From the NCBI GenBank assembly GCA_013821455.1, contig JACDGS010000036.1, positions 1 through 42,781 of the forward strand: DNA of 42,781 nt, read 5' to 3'. A model generated the notes under the pieces. That model did not search any database, was not told the origin of the DNA, and worked only from the letters and a program-made list of their open reading frames with translations. The DNA is from Chthoniobacterales bacterium. Its GTDB lineage: Bacteria > Verrucomicrobiota > Verrucomicrobiia > Chthoniobacterales > UBA10450. The position numbers and the translations under genes were made by a program. Positions 25,518-34,499 of the stretch are shown here, one piece after another; position 1 is the first letter of the stretch, and every line of letters starts with the position of its first letter.

Positions 25518-26216
25518 ATGGCCGTCGCGACGCAGCTGCAGGCGCGCCTAACGAGGCACGTCGCGCGTTTGCGCAACTGTCGCCGCTGTCCGCTCATGCA
25601 CCCACCGCCTGTTTCCGGCGGACCTGTCGTCAGCAAAATCCTCCTCGTGGGGCAGGCTCCCGGCGTGCGCGAGCCGGTCGTGGGTAAACCATTCGCCTGG
25701 ACGGCCGGCAGGACGCTTTTCCGCTGGTTCGAGGGAAGCAGTGGCCTAACGGAAAACGAAATCCGCGAGAAGATTTACTTCGCCGCGGTCTGCCGTTGCT
25801 TCCCCGGCAAAGCGCCCGGTGGCAGCGATCGCGTGCCGAATCCCACGGAGATCGCCAACTGCGCTTCCTGGCTCGAGCGAGAGATCGAAATGCTTCAACC
25901 CCAGCTCGTCATCCCTGTGGGCAAACTAGCCATCTCGCAATTTATCCCCGTGGTAAAACTGCACGAGATCATCGGCCGCGCGTTTCGAGTCGAGCGCGCC
26001 GGTTGCACCTTCGATCTCATTCCGCTTCCGCATCCTTCCGGCGCATCGCCGTGGCATCGCATCGCGCCCGGGAAAGAACTGCTGCAAAAAGCGCTGCAGC
26101 TTATCGTTAGGCACGCCGTCTTTCCTACGCCGGTCAGAAACGTCTGTCATCCTGAGCGAAGTGAAGTTCGCGCAGCGAACGCAACGCAGTCGAAGGATCC
26201 CGTGATCGGACCGTGA
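25518..26216 (+). CDS. Uracil-DNA glycosylase superfamily protein with Fe-S cysteines
   Basis: DNA repair enzyme family that removes uracil. The 232-residue product has CRRCPL near the N-terminus, GQAPGVREPVVGKPFAWTAGRTLFRWF (active-site motif), then CRCFPGK and NCASWLEREI, giving cysteines spaced as in Fe-S family 4/5 enzymes, and PLPHPSGASPWH (the HPSG motif). The last 21 or so residues, including CHPERSEV, come from a family-1 repeat that starts at 26145, so the native end was probably near residue 209. This is a likely lengthened C-terminus rather than a domain. Confidence 0.8.
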   Translation: MAVATQLQARLTRHVARLRNCRRCPLMHPPPVSGGPVVSKILLVGQAPGVREPVVGKPFAWTAGRTLFRWFEGSSGLTENEIREKIYFAAVCRCFPGKAPGGSDRVPNPTEIANCASWLEREIEMLQPQLVIPVGKLAISQFIPVVKLHEIIGRAFRVERAGCTFDLIPLPHPSGASPWHRIAPGKELLQKALQLIVRHAVFPTPVRNVCHPERSEVRAANATQSKDPVIGP

Positions 26217-26284
26217 AGCTTTCGCGCACCCTGCTCCCCCGCAGCTCCACGGGATCCTGCGCCTGCGGCTCCGCTCGGGATGAC
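26145..26284. repeat. Palindromic repeat family 1, copy e (overlaps end of UDG gene)
   Basis: About 140 bp from GTCATCCTGAGCGAAG to CCGCTCGGGATGAC with inner arms GGATCCCGTG and CACGGGATCC. It begins inside the reading frame of the glycosylase gene and supplies its last codons and stop. Confidence 0.8.
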
Positions 26285-26347
26285 GTCTAGGCGAAACACT
26301 CAAATTTCCCGCTTTCCTCGACGCGCAATTCACCTTTTCCTTTCCTC

Positions 26348-27133
26348 ATGCCCGACCAAATCCGCGTCACCGTCTGGGGCGAGAATGTTCACGAACAGCA
26401 AAACCAAATCGTCGCCGGCATCTACCCCGACGGCATGCATAACTGCATCGCCGACGGCCTGCGCGAAGACCCGGCTCTTATCGTCCGCACCGCCACCTTG
26501 CAGGAGCCAGAGCATGGCCTAACGAGTAAAGGACTCGCCGAGACCGACGTCCTGTTCTGGTGGGGCCACGCCGCCCACGGCGAAGTGCAGGACGAGATCG
26601 CCGAGCGCGTTGTGCGGCGCGTCTGGGAAGGCATGGGCCTGATCGCGCTTCATTCCGCCCACTACTCGAAAGTCTTCAAACGCCTCATGGGCACGAGCTG
26701 TTCACTCACCTGGCGCGAAGCGGGCGAACGCGAGCGGCTTTGGGTTTGCAATCCCGGTCACCCGATCGCGCGCGGGATCGATCGCTTCATCGAACTCGAC
26801 AATACCGAAATGTATGGCGAGCCCTTCGCCATCCCTAGTCCCGACGAGGTTATTTTCCTTTCCTGGTTTGAAGGCGGCGAAGTCTTCCGCAGCGGCTGCA
26901 CTTGGAAACGCGGCAATGGAAACATCTTCTACTTCCGTCCCGGTCACGAGACTTACCCGATCTACTTTCACCCTCTTATTCGACAAGTCCTGCGCAACGC
27001 GGCGCACTGGGCAGCGCCGCGCGGGCCGCTCTGGGTGGATAGCTGTCCTAACATTCCGGTGAACGCTGCCCGTGAGAAGTTGACCACGAAAGGGCCGCAA
27101 CTTCACCGCGCAGGAGACGAAGGATTCAAATAG
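26348..27133 (+). CDS. ThuA-like protein
   Basis: A 261-residue protein of the ThuA class, which has a class I glutamine amidotransferase-like fold and is linked to sugar metabolism in some bacteria. Supporting stretches are [11 protein letters not shown], the strand [39 protein letters not shown] and [23 protein letters not shown]. The catalytic nucleophile elbow of true amidotransferases is absent, as in the family. No sugar transport or dehydrogenase genes are adjacent. Its stop codon lies inside the dyad array in front of the TetR gene. Confidence 0.8.
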   Translation: MPDQIRVTVWGENVHEQQNQIVAGIYPDGMHNCIADGLREDPALIVRTATLQEPEHGLTSKGLAETDVLFWWGHAAHGEVQDEIAERVVRRVWEGMGLIALHSAHYSKVFKRLMGTSCSLTWREAGERERLWVCNPGHPIARGIDRFIELDNTEMYGEPFAIPSPDEVIFLSWFEGGEVFRSGCTWKRGNGNIFYFRPGHETYPIYFHPLIRQVLRNAAHWAAPRGPLWVDSCPNIPVNAAREKLTTKGPQLHRAGDEGFK

Positions 27134-27154
27134 CCATTTGAAATAGCTATTTGA
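27126..27154 (+). promoter_or_regulatory. Probable TetR-type operator with two tandem dyads
   Basis: Two adjacent 13-base sites of the form AAATAGCYATTTG lie at 27128-27140 and 27141-27153, and the outer bases TCAAATAGC and GCTATTTGA form a nine-base inverted repeat. The array begins within the last codons of the ThuA-like gene and ends 16 bases before the TetR start. A -35-like TTGAAA (27138-27143) lies within it, with CATAGT at 27160-27165 as a weak -10, which would give a nearly leaderless transcript. Autoregulation is inferred. Confidence 0.6.
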
Positions 27155-27170
27155 TTCGCCATAGTCCGGC

Positions 27171-27839
27171 ATGGCGAAGCGAATTCCTCCCGCATTCCCC
27201 TCTCCCGCGACCGACCCGACGCAGACCGCTCTCTTAGAGGCCGCCGGCGAAATTTTCGCGCGCCGCGGCTACGAAGCCGCCACCGTCGCCGAAATAACCA
27301 AGGCCGCCCGGGCCAATGTCGCGAGTGTGAACTACCACTTCGGCGATAAGCTCGCGCTTTACATCGCCGTGGTGCGCCACTCGCTGCCGCCGACCGACGT
27401 CGCCTTGGCTCCCGAGACGGCGACGAAGCAATCGCCGGAAAAGCAATTCACCGCGTTCGTCATCGAGTTTGTTCGCACTCTTATCGGTGAGGGGCGACCC
27501 AGTTGGTGCTCGCGATTAATGGCGCGGGAGATCGCCCAGCCGACACCGGCGCTTCCCGAAGTTATCCGCCAAGTCATGCAACCGAGGTACGATCGCCTGC
27601 GCGCCATCATCGGCGACTATCTCGGCGAGTCGCCGGCTTCCGAGCGGGTGCGTTTCGCGGCCCATAGCGTGATCGCGCAGTGTGTCCACTGGGCGCATGC
27701 CCAACCGCTCTTTCCGCATATCTGGCCCAAGCTGCGTTTGAACGCGCCACAGGTAGAGCGAATCGCACAACACATTGCCCGCTTCTCGCTCGCGGGATTG
27801 CGCTCCATGCGGACGCGCGGAGTTGGACACAACTCATGA
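27171..27839 (+). CDS. TetR-family regulator, CecR-like
   Basis: A 222-residue repressor with an N-terminal helix-turn-helix (LLEAAGEIFARRGYEAATVAEITKAARANVASVNYHFGDKLALY, about 21-64). The C-terminal domain (SRLMAREIAQPTPALPEVIRQVMQPRYDRL ... IAQCVHWAHAQPLF) resembles E. coli CecR/YbiH, which controls HlyD-linked efflux genes. It is the first gene of a four-gene run with the MFS pump, and its stop overlaps the pump start as ATGA. The ligand is unknown. Confidence 0.88.
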   Translation: MAKRIPPAFPSPATDPTQTALLEAAGEIFARRGYEAATVAEITKAARANVASVNYHFGDKLALYIAVVRHSLPPTDVALAPETATKQSPEKQFTAFVIEFVRTLIGEGRPSWCSRLMAREIAQPTPALPEVIRQVMQPRYDRLRAIIGDYLGESPASERVRFAAHSVIAQCVHWAHAQPLFPHIWPKLRLNAPQVERIAQHIARFSLAGLRSMRTRGVGHNS

Positions 27840-29425
27840 GTAAGTCGACGCCTAACGAGCATAGCCATTGGCGGCCGTCGCATAACCCATGGGCTATCGC
27901 CCTGACGGTGACAATCGCGACTTTCATGGAAGTGCTCGACACCGCGATCGCTAACGTCTCACTGCCACATATCGCGGGCAGCCTTTCCGCCAGTCAGGAT
28001 GAAGCTACCTGGGTCTTGACCAGCTACCTCGTAGCCAACGCTGTCGTCCTCCCACTAAGTGCCTGGGTATCGGATCGAGTAGGTCGAAAACGTTTCTATA
28101 TGACCTGCGTCCTACTCTTTACCATTAGCTCTTTCCTATGCGGCCTCGCGCCTAACCTTGGACTACTAATTTTCTTCCGTGTTCTACAAGGCATTGGCGG
28201 CGGTGGTCTCGCGCCGAGCGAACAGGCTATCCTGGCTGATACCTTTGAACCGGCGAAGCGTGGCGTAGCTTTCGCGGTTTATGGTATGGCCGTCGTCCTG
28301 GCTCCGGCGATAGGTCCAACCCTGGGCGGATTCATCACCGACCATTACTCATGGCACTGGATCTTCTTCATCAATGTTCCAGTAGGTGTATTCTCACTTT
28401 TCCTCACCTCACACTTTGTCGAAGATCCGCCGCAGCTTCAGGAAGCGACTAAGAAATCGCGCGGCTTATCCATTGATTATCTTGGCGCTGGTCTTATCGC
28501 GATAGCTCTCGGCTCGCTTGAAGTGGTCTTGGATAAGGGTCAGGAAGACGACTGGTTTTCGAGCAGCTTCATTGTCTTCTTCACCGTTCTAGCTTTGGTC
28601 TCACTCGCTGTCTTCCTCACTTATGAATGGCAGCAGGAACATCCTATCCTTAATCTGCGCCTCTTTCAGAATCGTAACTTCGCCGTCTGCACCGTCCTTA
28701 TGCTAACTCTCGGTGGGGTGTTATACGGGACAACTGTCTTGATACCGCAATTTGTCCAAACCGTGCTTGGCTACACCGCGCAGCTCGCCGGCGAGGTTCT
28801 CACTCCGGGTGGTTTCGTCGTCATCCTTTGCCTGCCGCTGGTAGGCCGCCTGGTTTCCAAAGTGGATGCTCGCTATCTCATCGCCTTCGGCTTTATCTCC
28901 AGCGCTCTCGCTCTTCTGCACATGACTAATCTCTATGCGGGCATTAGTTTTCGTTCCGCAGTTCTCTTCCGGGTTTATCAGGCGATAGGTCTCGCTTTCC
29001 TTTTTGTTCCGATCAATACCATTGCCTACATTGGCATCCCGCCGGACCAGAACGGTCAGGTCTCCGCGATCATCAATCTCTGTCGCAACCTCGGCGGCAG
29101 CATAGGTATCGCGACTCTTACTACCCTCCTCGCGCGGCGCACCCAGGTACACCAGGATTATCTTGTTTCCCACATCACCTCGGGTAATGCGCCACTGCAG
29201 TCTAGCCTAACGAGCATAAGTCAGGGCCTGAGGCACGCCGGCGTGGGAGCAGTGGACGCGGTCTCGCAGGCCTATGGCCAAATCGCCCGCACTGTCGGCC
29301 AGCAGGCGAACATCCTCGCTTATATCGACGTCATCGAAATTTTCGCCATCGTCTGCCTCGCAGTCGTGCCGTTGCTTTTCCTCGCGCGGCGAAGTGAGGC
29401 GGGGCGGGCGCCGGCCGCGCACTAA
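27836..29425 (+). CDS. MFS drug efflux pump, DHA2/EmrB type
   Basis: Proton-driven multidrug exporter. The 529-residue product has about 14 membrane segments. LDTAIANVSLPHIAGSL in helix 1 and SDRVGRKRFYMTCVLLFTISSFLCGLA in the loop 2-3 region are DHA2 hallmarks, followed by the motif-C-like stretch AVVLAPAIGPTLGG. The start at 27836 overlaps the TetR stop. It probably forms a tripartite system with the next two genes. Many codons end in A or T, unlike the dcw genes. Confidence 0.92.
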   Translation: MSKSTPNEHSHWRPSHNPWAIALTVTIATFMEVLDTAIANVSLPHIAGSLSASQDEATWVLTSYLVANAVVLPLSAWVSDRVGRKRFYMTCVLLFTISSFLCGLAPNLGLLIFFRVLQGIGGGGLAPSEQAILADTFEPAKRGVAFAVYGMAVVLAPAIGPTLGGFITDHYSWHWIFFINVPVGVFSLFLTSHFVEDPPQLQEATKKSRGLSIDYLGAGLIAIALGSLEVVLDKGQEDDWFSSSFIVFFTVLALVSLAVFLTYEWQQEHPILNLRLFQNRNFAVCTVLMLTLGGVLYGTTVLIPQFVQTVLGYTAQLAGEVLTPGGFVVILCLPLVGRLVSKVDARYLIAFGFISSALALLHMTNLYAGISFRSAVLFRVYQAIGLAFLFVPINTIAYIGIPPDQNGQVSAIINLCRNLGGSIGIATLTTLLARRTQVHQDYLVSHITSGNAPLQSSLTSISQGLRHAGVGAVDAVSQAYGQIARTVGQQANILAYIDVIEIFAIVCLAVVPLLFLARRSEAGRAPAAH

Positions 29426-29442
29426 CTAACTCTCCCACACCT

Positions 29443-30507
29443 ATGAGTAACGAGAACAAAGATTCAGAAGAAAAAGAGACGACCGAAAACCCGGAGAAGG
29501 AAGAAGAGTCCTCCGACCAAAACAAAGAAGAGAACGAGAAAGGCAAGGGCAAGGAGAAGCCGAAAAAGAAGGGCAGCCGCAAACCCCTCATCATCCTTGG
29601 CATCGTCCTCGTGCTCGCCGCTATCGCCGGCACGATTTATTATTCACACGCCCGCAATTACGAGTCCACCGACGATGCTTTTGTGGACGGCGATGTCGTC
29701 CAGGTAGGTCCCAAAGTCGCGGGTAACGTGATCGCGGTCCACTTCGGCGACAACGCACACGTGACCAAAGGCGAACTGCTTCTCGAACTAGACCCTCAAC
29801 CTTTCATTGTCGCAGTGGAGAAAGCAAAAGCGCAGCTCGCGCAGGCGGAGGCGCAATCGGTCCAGCAAGGAGCGCAAACAGAAGTAGCCGGGATAAACTT
29901 CGATCGCACGAATGGACTTTACACCAAGGACACTCGCGCAGTTTCGAAGGAACAAGTTGACTCCACCAAGGCCACGCTCGATGCCGCGAAAGGCGCGTCG
30001 GACGCGGCCAAGGCCAGCATCCAGGCGGCGCAGGCTTCCGTGCATGACGCGGAGTTACAACTTTCCTACACCAAAGTCTATGCCATCGCAGATGGTCGGA
30101 TCGCGCGCAAACAGGTAGAGCCAGGTAACTATGCGCAGCCGGGTCAAACCCTTTGCTCGTTAGTCTTACCCGAGATATGGATCACGGCTAACTTCAAGGA
30201 AACGCAACTTACGAAAATGCTGCGCGGTCAGCCCGTTCGCATCAAGGTGGATGCCTTCCCCAAGCGAGATCTTAAAGGTCATGTTGAGAGCTTCCAACCC
30301 GGCACGGGAGCGCGCTTTTCTCTTCTCCCGGCGGAAAACGCCACAGGTAACTATGTCAAAGTGGTGCAGCGCGTCCCGGTCAAAATCCGATTCGATGAGT
30401 CCGAGCAGGACTTACAACGTCTGGCTCCCGGCCAGTCGGTCACACCAACCGTGGATATTACCGTAAAGCCTGACCAACAACAGCAACCGCCGCACGCTAA
30501 CCAATGA
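29443..30507 (+). CDS. HlyD/EmrA-family membrane fusion protein
   Basis: Periplasmic adaptor linking the pump to the outer membrane factor. The 354-residue product begins with about 46 highly charged, Glu/Lys-rich cytoplasmic residues, longer than in typical EmrA. One membrane helix follows (about 48-67), then a lipoyl-like half-motif (STDDAFVDGDVVQVGPKVAGNVIAVHFGDNAHVTKGELLLELDP), a helical hairpin rich in Ala/Gln/Lys (about 125-205), and the second lipoyl half (ADGRIARKQVEPGNYAQPGQTL). Located 17 bp after the pump. Confidence 0.92.
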   Translation: MSNENKDSEEKETTENPEKEEESSDQNKEENEKGKGKEKPKKKGSRKPLIILGIVLVLAAIAGTIYYSHARNYESTDDAFVDGDVVQVGPKVAGNVIAVHFGDNAHVTKGELLLELDPQPFIVAVEKAKAQLAQAEAQSVQQGAQTEVAGINFDRTNGLYTKDTRAVSKEQVDSTKATLDAAKGASDAAKASIQAAQASVHDAELQLSYTKVYAIADGRIARKQVEPGNYAQPGQTLCSLVLPEIWITANFKETQLTKMLRGQPVRIKVDAFPKRDLKGHVESFQPGTGARFSLLPAENATGNYVKVVQRVPVKIRFDESEQDLQRLAPGQSVTPTVDITVKPDQQQQPPHANQ

Positions 30508-31994
30508 GAAGCCTGACCTATCTCACTCTTACGATTAGCCTGTCGCTTTTCCTACTCCTGGGATGCGCGGTAGGACCTCACTACGCCGGTGTGCCTCAAG
30601 ACAAACTTCCGAGTCGGTTTAAGAACGCCTTTGGTTTTCACCGGCACAGCAAGGAAACCGCGGCGCAAGAGCGCAAACCTATCGGACCATGGTGGGAAAT
30701 CTTTCACGATCGCATTCTGAACGAGCTGGAGCGCGAAGCTTATGACGCCAACCAGGATCTACGTATAGCTCTAGCGCGACTTTCAGAAGCGCGTGCGCAA
30801 ACTCGTGTCGCGGCCGCGGATTTCTTTCCCACTGTCAACCTCGATCCCAGCGCGGAGCGGCAAAGGACGAGTAACACTCTGCCGTTTCAACGTGGCAAGC
30901 TAATCGGACCTAATCCTTTTGGCGGCGGGAGCACTGGAAGCGACCTGGTCTTAAACAATCAGCCTCTCTCGCGCACATATAACTTGTTTCGCTTTCCCTT
31001 CGACCTGAACTGGGAAGTCGATCTTTTCGGGCGAGTGAGACATAACGTCGAAGCTGCCAAAGCGACCGTCGAGTCGGGTGAAGCAGACTTGGAAAATCTT
31101 CGCCTAACTGTCACCGCAAATGTCGCTGCGGATTACTTTAACTTGCGTGGATTAGATGCGGAGGTTGCGGTGCTGGAACAGACCATCAAAACGCGGCGTG
31201 ACGCGCTGGAGATCGCCCAGGAACGCCTGCAAGCTGGCCTAACGAGTGAACTAGACGTCGTGCGCGCGCAAAGCGATCTCGCGGGCAACGAAGCCAATCT
31301 TATCTCCGTGCAACGGACGCGCGGTGACATGGAGAATGCGCTCGCCAGCCTCCTCGGCCGAACCGCGAGTAGCTTTGCCTTGCCCGCCGATCCACACGTG
31401 CCCGAACCGCCGCATATACCGGCTGGCATACCGAGTCAGCTATTAGAGCGTCGCCCGGACGTCGCCAGTGCCGAGCGACAGTTAGCGGCGGCGAATGCGC
31501 GCATAGGTGTCGCAACAGCGGCTTTCTTTCCACAAATCAAACTTACTGGCGCAGGTGGATTTGAAAGCGCAGACCTGGGACTTCTTTTCCAGGCACAGAG
31601 TCATATCTGGCAAATTGGTCCCAGTATCACCTTTCCGATTTTCGAAGGTGGTCGTAACACAGCTAACCTCCAAGCGGCGCGGGCTCGCTATGAAGAACAG
31701 GTGGGCAACTATCGCAAACAAGTGTTAGTCGCCTTTCAGGAAGTAGAAACGGCACTCAATGATTTGCGCACGCTGGCGAGCGAGGCCGAGGCTCAGGGAA
31801 GAGCAGTCGCCGCGGCGCAGCGCGGATTGGATCTAAGTGCGCAACAATACGGCAAAGGAGCGGTGACCTATGTGGACGTACTCGATGCGCAACGGACTTT
31901 GCTGTCAGATCAGCGTTCGTCGGTGCAGTTACTCGGCCAACGCGCGCAAGCGACCGTGCAACTTATCAAAGCGCTCGGCGGCGATTGGAGGTGA
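30504..31994 (+). CDS. Outer membrane efflux lipoprotein, NodT/OMF family
   Basis: TolC-like outer-membrane channel. The 496-residue product has a lipoprotein signal peptide ending LLLGC (Cys21) and two copies of the OEP repeat; ERRPDVASAERQLAAANARIGVATAAFFPQIKLTGAGGF is characteristic of the NodT subfamily. The ATG overlaps the stop of the adaptor gene as ATGA, so the pump, adaptor and channel form one operon. Low density of the 9-base word and A/T-ending codons continue here. Confidence 0.92.
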   Translation: MRSLTYLTLTISLSLFLLLGCAVGPHYAGVPQDKLPSRFKNAFGFHRHSKETAAQERKPIGPWWEIFHDRILNELEREAYDANQDLRIALARLSEARAQTRVAAADFFPTVNLDPSAERQRTSNTLPFQRGKLIGPNPFGGGSTGSDLVLNNQPLSRTYNLFRFPFDLNWEVDLFGRVRHNVEAAKATVESGEADLENLRLTVTANVAADYFNLRGLDAEVAVLEQTIKTRRDALEIAQERLQAGLTSELDVVRAQSDLAGNEANLISVQRTRGDMENALASLLGRTASSFALPADPHVPEPPHIPAGIPSQLLERRPDVASAERQLAAANARIGVATAAFFPQIKLTGAGGFESADLGLLFQAQSHIWQIGPSITFPIFEGGRNTANLQAARARYEEQVGNYRKQVLVAFQEVETALNDLRTLASEAEAQGRAVAAAQRGLDLSAQQYGKGAVTYVDVLDAQRTLLSDQRSSVQLLGQRAQATVQLIKALGGDWR

Positions 31995-32158
31995 TTGCGC
32001 GGCGGTAGGTCTGGAGCGATTGCCAAGAAGTTATTTCCGAGCGGGCAATTGATTGGAGCGCGCGCGGCGGCATGGTCGTGGCAGAAGCTTTTTGGCAGAT
32101 ACTCTAAGTGCGCTATGTCAGCTGCCAGATAAGGAGAAAGAAGGGCTGCTTCCGCTCC

Positions 32159-32293
32159 GGGGAGCGCACGCGCCTCGCGTGCTGGTTTCGGCGCCTCGCC
32201 GAAACGAACTTTTCTTCCAGTGCGAAATCGGTCCGGGCAAAAGTTCGCGATGGCGGGGCGCCATCGCCAGCACGCGAGGCGCGTGCGCTCCCC
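32159..32293. repeat. Palindromic repeat family 2, copy b
   Basis: About 135 bp with the same outer ends as copy a: GGGGAGCGCACGCG and CGCGTGCGCTCCCC. Here the TTTCGGCG/CGCCGAAA hairpin comes first and the CGATGGCG/CGCCATCG hairpin second, so it is copy a in opposite orientation. The ends and hairpins are nearly identical while the centre differs. Confidence 0.85.
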
Positions 32294-32379
32294 AGACGCC
32301 GCTCAGCTTCAAACGTTAGGACACGCTATTTAATGCAGCGCAGTCTGACTTGTCTTTTTGTAGTTAGTCGCCAACTCTA

Positions 32380-32496
32380 TCACGCCGAGCGGAGCGAGCC
32401 TTTCTACCTCTATAAGCCATTTTCAACACCGTTATCGAACGGGAGATCGTTTGACACATCCAGCTCCTTCCCCCCGCTTCGCCGGCTCAGGCTGAC
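32380..32496. repeat. Palindromic repeat family 1, degenerate copy f
   Basis: The left part CGAGCGGAGCGAGCC and right part CCGCTTCGCCGGCTCAGGCTGAC match family 1, but the outer ends and the centre have diverged. It is probably an old copy. Confidence 0.55.
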
Positions 32497-32585
32497 ATCT
32501 GCTAAGTCTCAACTCTCGCGAACACCGTTCGTGTCAACGAATCGACCGCATCGAGAATTCTCTACTCGCCGTTAGCTCCCAGCTC

Positions 32586-34499
32586 TTACTGCGAACTTTG
32601 CCCTTCCGCGCTCGCGGTCGCGGGACTTTCCGGCAATACTTCTTTAACCAGCCGACTAATCCCATCTTGGGCAAACTCACTCGCGGGATAAATTTTCCGC
32701 GCCTTGAGATACCACGCCAGACTCGAGCCGACTTCCCCTTTGCTCTCGAGTTGCTCCGCCATGCGCAAGGTGCGAACGAAGTCGGCCGCTTCAGTCGTTA
32801 GGTTCGCCCGCATTTGATTTAACTTACTATCGTCGGGATTCTGTTTGTAAACCTTTTCCAAAGTCTCCCAGGCGCCGGCGTAGTCACCGCGCTTCTCTAT
32901 CTCTCCGGCTTGGATAAGCGCCGTCTCGATGATCTGCATTTGATCGAGGACTTTCTTTAGCTGCTCCTGACGATCCGGGTAAAGCGCGGAGGCGGCGATG
33001 AAACGTAACTTATCGTTGTAGATCTGTCTCAGGTTATGCTGACTGATGAGTTGATCCAGATCGACCAACGCTTTCTGCTGCACATCGGCCTGGGAGAAAA
33101 TAAGCCCCGAGACTTCCGCGAGCGCGGGATTGCGCGGCCAGATTTCGGTCGCTTCCTTTAACTCAGATTCCAGAGTGGCGCGGTCGCCGCTGACAGCGGC
33201 ATTGCGGGCTTTTGCGAGGTGCATTGCGCTGACAGTCTTCGCGGTTTCGATCGCGGCCAAAGGCTTGGACTCATCAAAGTCTTTGGCACTAACTCGTAAC
33301 TCTTTCACGAGCTTAGCAGCGAGGTCATAATCCTTTACTTCGATCGCTGAGATGAGCTGGTAATTCTTTTGCGAGAAGTCTAAGACCTTGCGCTTATCTT
33401 CGCGCGGCAGCGTTCTTACTTCAGGCATAAACTCACCGACACTGAAAGCTTCGGCCAGACGCTTCGAAGCGCTTTCCAACTCATCCTTTTGCACCAGGAA
33501 ATGGAAAGCCTGGATGCTCTCGTTTACATCACGAACGGCTTCATGGGCAAAGGAATCGAGCGTGCCGACAGTTGGCGGCATGCCGCTGCTCTTTTCGAAT
33601 AAGTCTTTTGTATCCTTCCCTACTTCCAACTTACTTTCGCCGCTGCTAAAGATATCGCGGTAGAACCGAGTCCCGATAAGAACATGCTGGAAGCGGCGTT
33701 GCAAAAAGAGCTGCACAAAGAGAGCCTGAAACTCAATCTTGGCCTGAAGGCTACTTAGCTCCTTCTTCGCCTGGTTAGCTTTAATGGTAGCGAGGATTTC
33801 CGCGAGACGCGTGGTGTAAGGCGCCATCGCGGTGTCTCGCGCGAGTTGTTGTTCCTTGGCCCACTGATCCGCGGCGGCTTTGTCCTTGGAAGGAGGGACA
33901 CCATCAAGGTGTGTCTGCTGCGAAGCGAGCTTCGCGTTCCATTCGTTGGCGCGTCGCTCCTGTTCCAAGGCGATATTAGCCTGCGCCAGGCGCTGACTCG
34001 CATCTTGCGCGCGCCACACGCTATAAACGGCATCGGCCAGCGCATCGCAAAGGTGCGCGTCTATCTCATAGTTAGCCGCGCGCTTTAGGAGTCGGAAAGC
34101 TTCATCAACGTTCTCAGTGGAAGCCTGCTCCGGCGCGAGCTTGGCCAGGATGGTGTTAAGAAGTGACTGATAAGCCTTGGTCTGCGCGTCAGTTTCTTCC
34201 GGCGCATTCAGATACTTTTCAAAACGCGCTTCAAAGACACGGTTGTTATTCAGGTTCCAGTTATGACCATCCCAACTCACAATCTCATTCCCGGGATCGA
34301 AGATGGGTACATCCTGGCCGAGGAATTTCGGTCCGGGTGAACCAGAGGCAGACTTAGCCGGCGCAGGTTGCGCGGCGGCCGGAGCCGGCTGCGCGGCAGG
34401 CTGCGGTTGCGCCGGCGCGGCAGCATCGGGCACCTGAGCCTGGGCAGCGGCCAGGAGACTAACAATGCCTAACGAGTAAAGGATGACGAAACGCTTCAT
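32586..34499 (-). CDS. Large exported helical-repeat protein, function unknown
   Basis: A 637-residue protein with a signal peptide (MKRFVILYSLGIVSLLAAAQAQ), an Ala/Pro/Gln-rich stretch to about residue 52, then a long, mostly helical region. The C-terminal third contains TPR-like units (QAGEIEKRGDYAGAWETLEKVYKQNPDD and EQLESKGEVGSSLAWYLKARKIYPAS), suggesting a scaffold. It is coupled by ATGA to the small membrane protein upstream and lies behind an ABC transporter on the same strand. I do not recognise a named family; a periplasmic or outer-membrane assembly role is inferred only. Confidence 0.7.
   Translation of the reverse strand: MKRFVILYSLGIVSLLAAAQAQVPDAAAPAQPQPAAQPAPAAAQPAPAKSASGSPGPKFLGQDVPIFDPGNEIVSWDGHNWNLNNNRVFEARFEKYLNAPEETDAQTKAYQSLLNTILAKLAPEQASTENVDEAFRLLKRAANYEIDAHLCDALADAVYSVWRAQDASQRLAQANIALEQERRANEWNAKLASQQTHLDGVPPSKDKAAADQWAKEQQLARDTAMAPYTTRLAEILATIKANQAKKELSSLQAKIEFQALFVQLFLQRRFQHVLIGTRFYRDIFSSGESKLEVGKDTKDLFEKSSGMPPTVGTLDSFAHEAVRDVNESIQAFHFLVQKDELESASKRLAEAFSVGEFMPEVRTLPREDKRKVLDFSQKNYQLISAIEVKDYDLAAKLVKELRVSAKDFDESKPLAAIETAKTVSAMHLAKARNAAVSGDRATLESELKEATEIWPRNPALAEVSGLIFSQADVQQKALVDLDQLISQHNLRQIYNDKLRFIAASALYPDRQEQLKKVLDQMQIIETALIQAGEIEKRGDYAGAWETLEKVYKQNPDDSKLNQMRANLTTEAADFVRTLRMAEQLESKGEVGSSLAWYLKARKIYPASEFAQDGISRLVKEVLPESPATASAEGQSSQ

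Larger units (their letters stand above)
31995..32585. other. 591-bp gene-free stretch holding two repeat elements
   Basis: It lies between convergent genes. It contains one copy of repeat family 2 and one degenerate copy of family 1 with short unique stretches between them. Open frames inside it are translations of the repeats and show no protein features. No RNA gene is recognisable. Confidence 0.7.

Noticed and set aside
32053-32575. Short open frames between the efflux operon and the exported protein gene
   Set aside because: They are translations of repeat families 1 and 2 (for example RGAHAPRVLVSAPRR) with no independent coding evidence.
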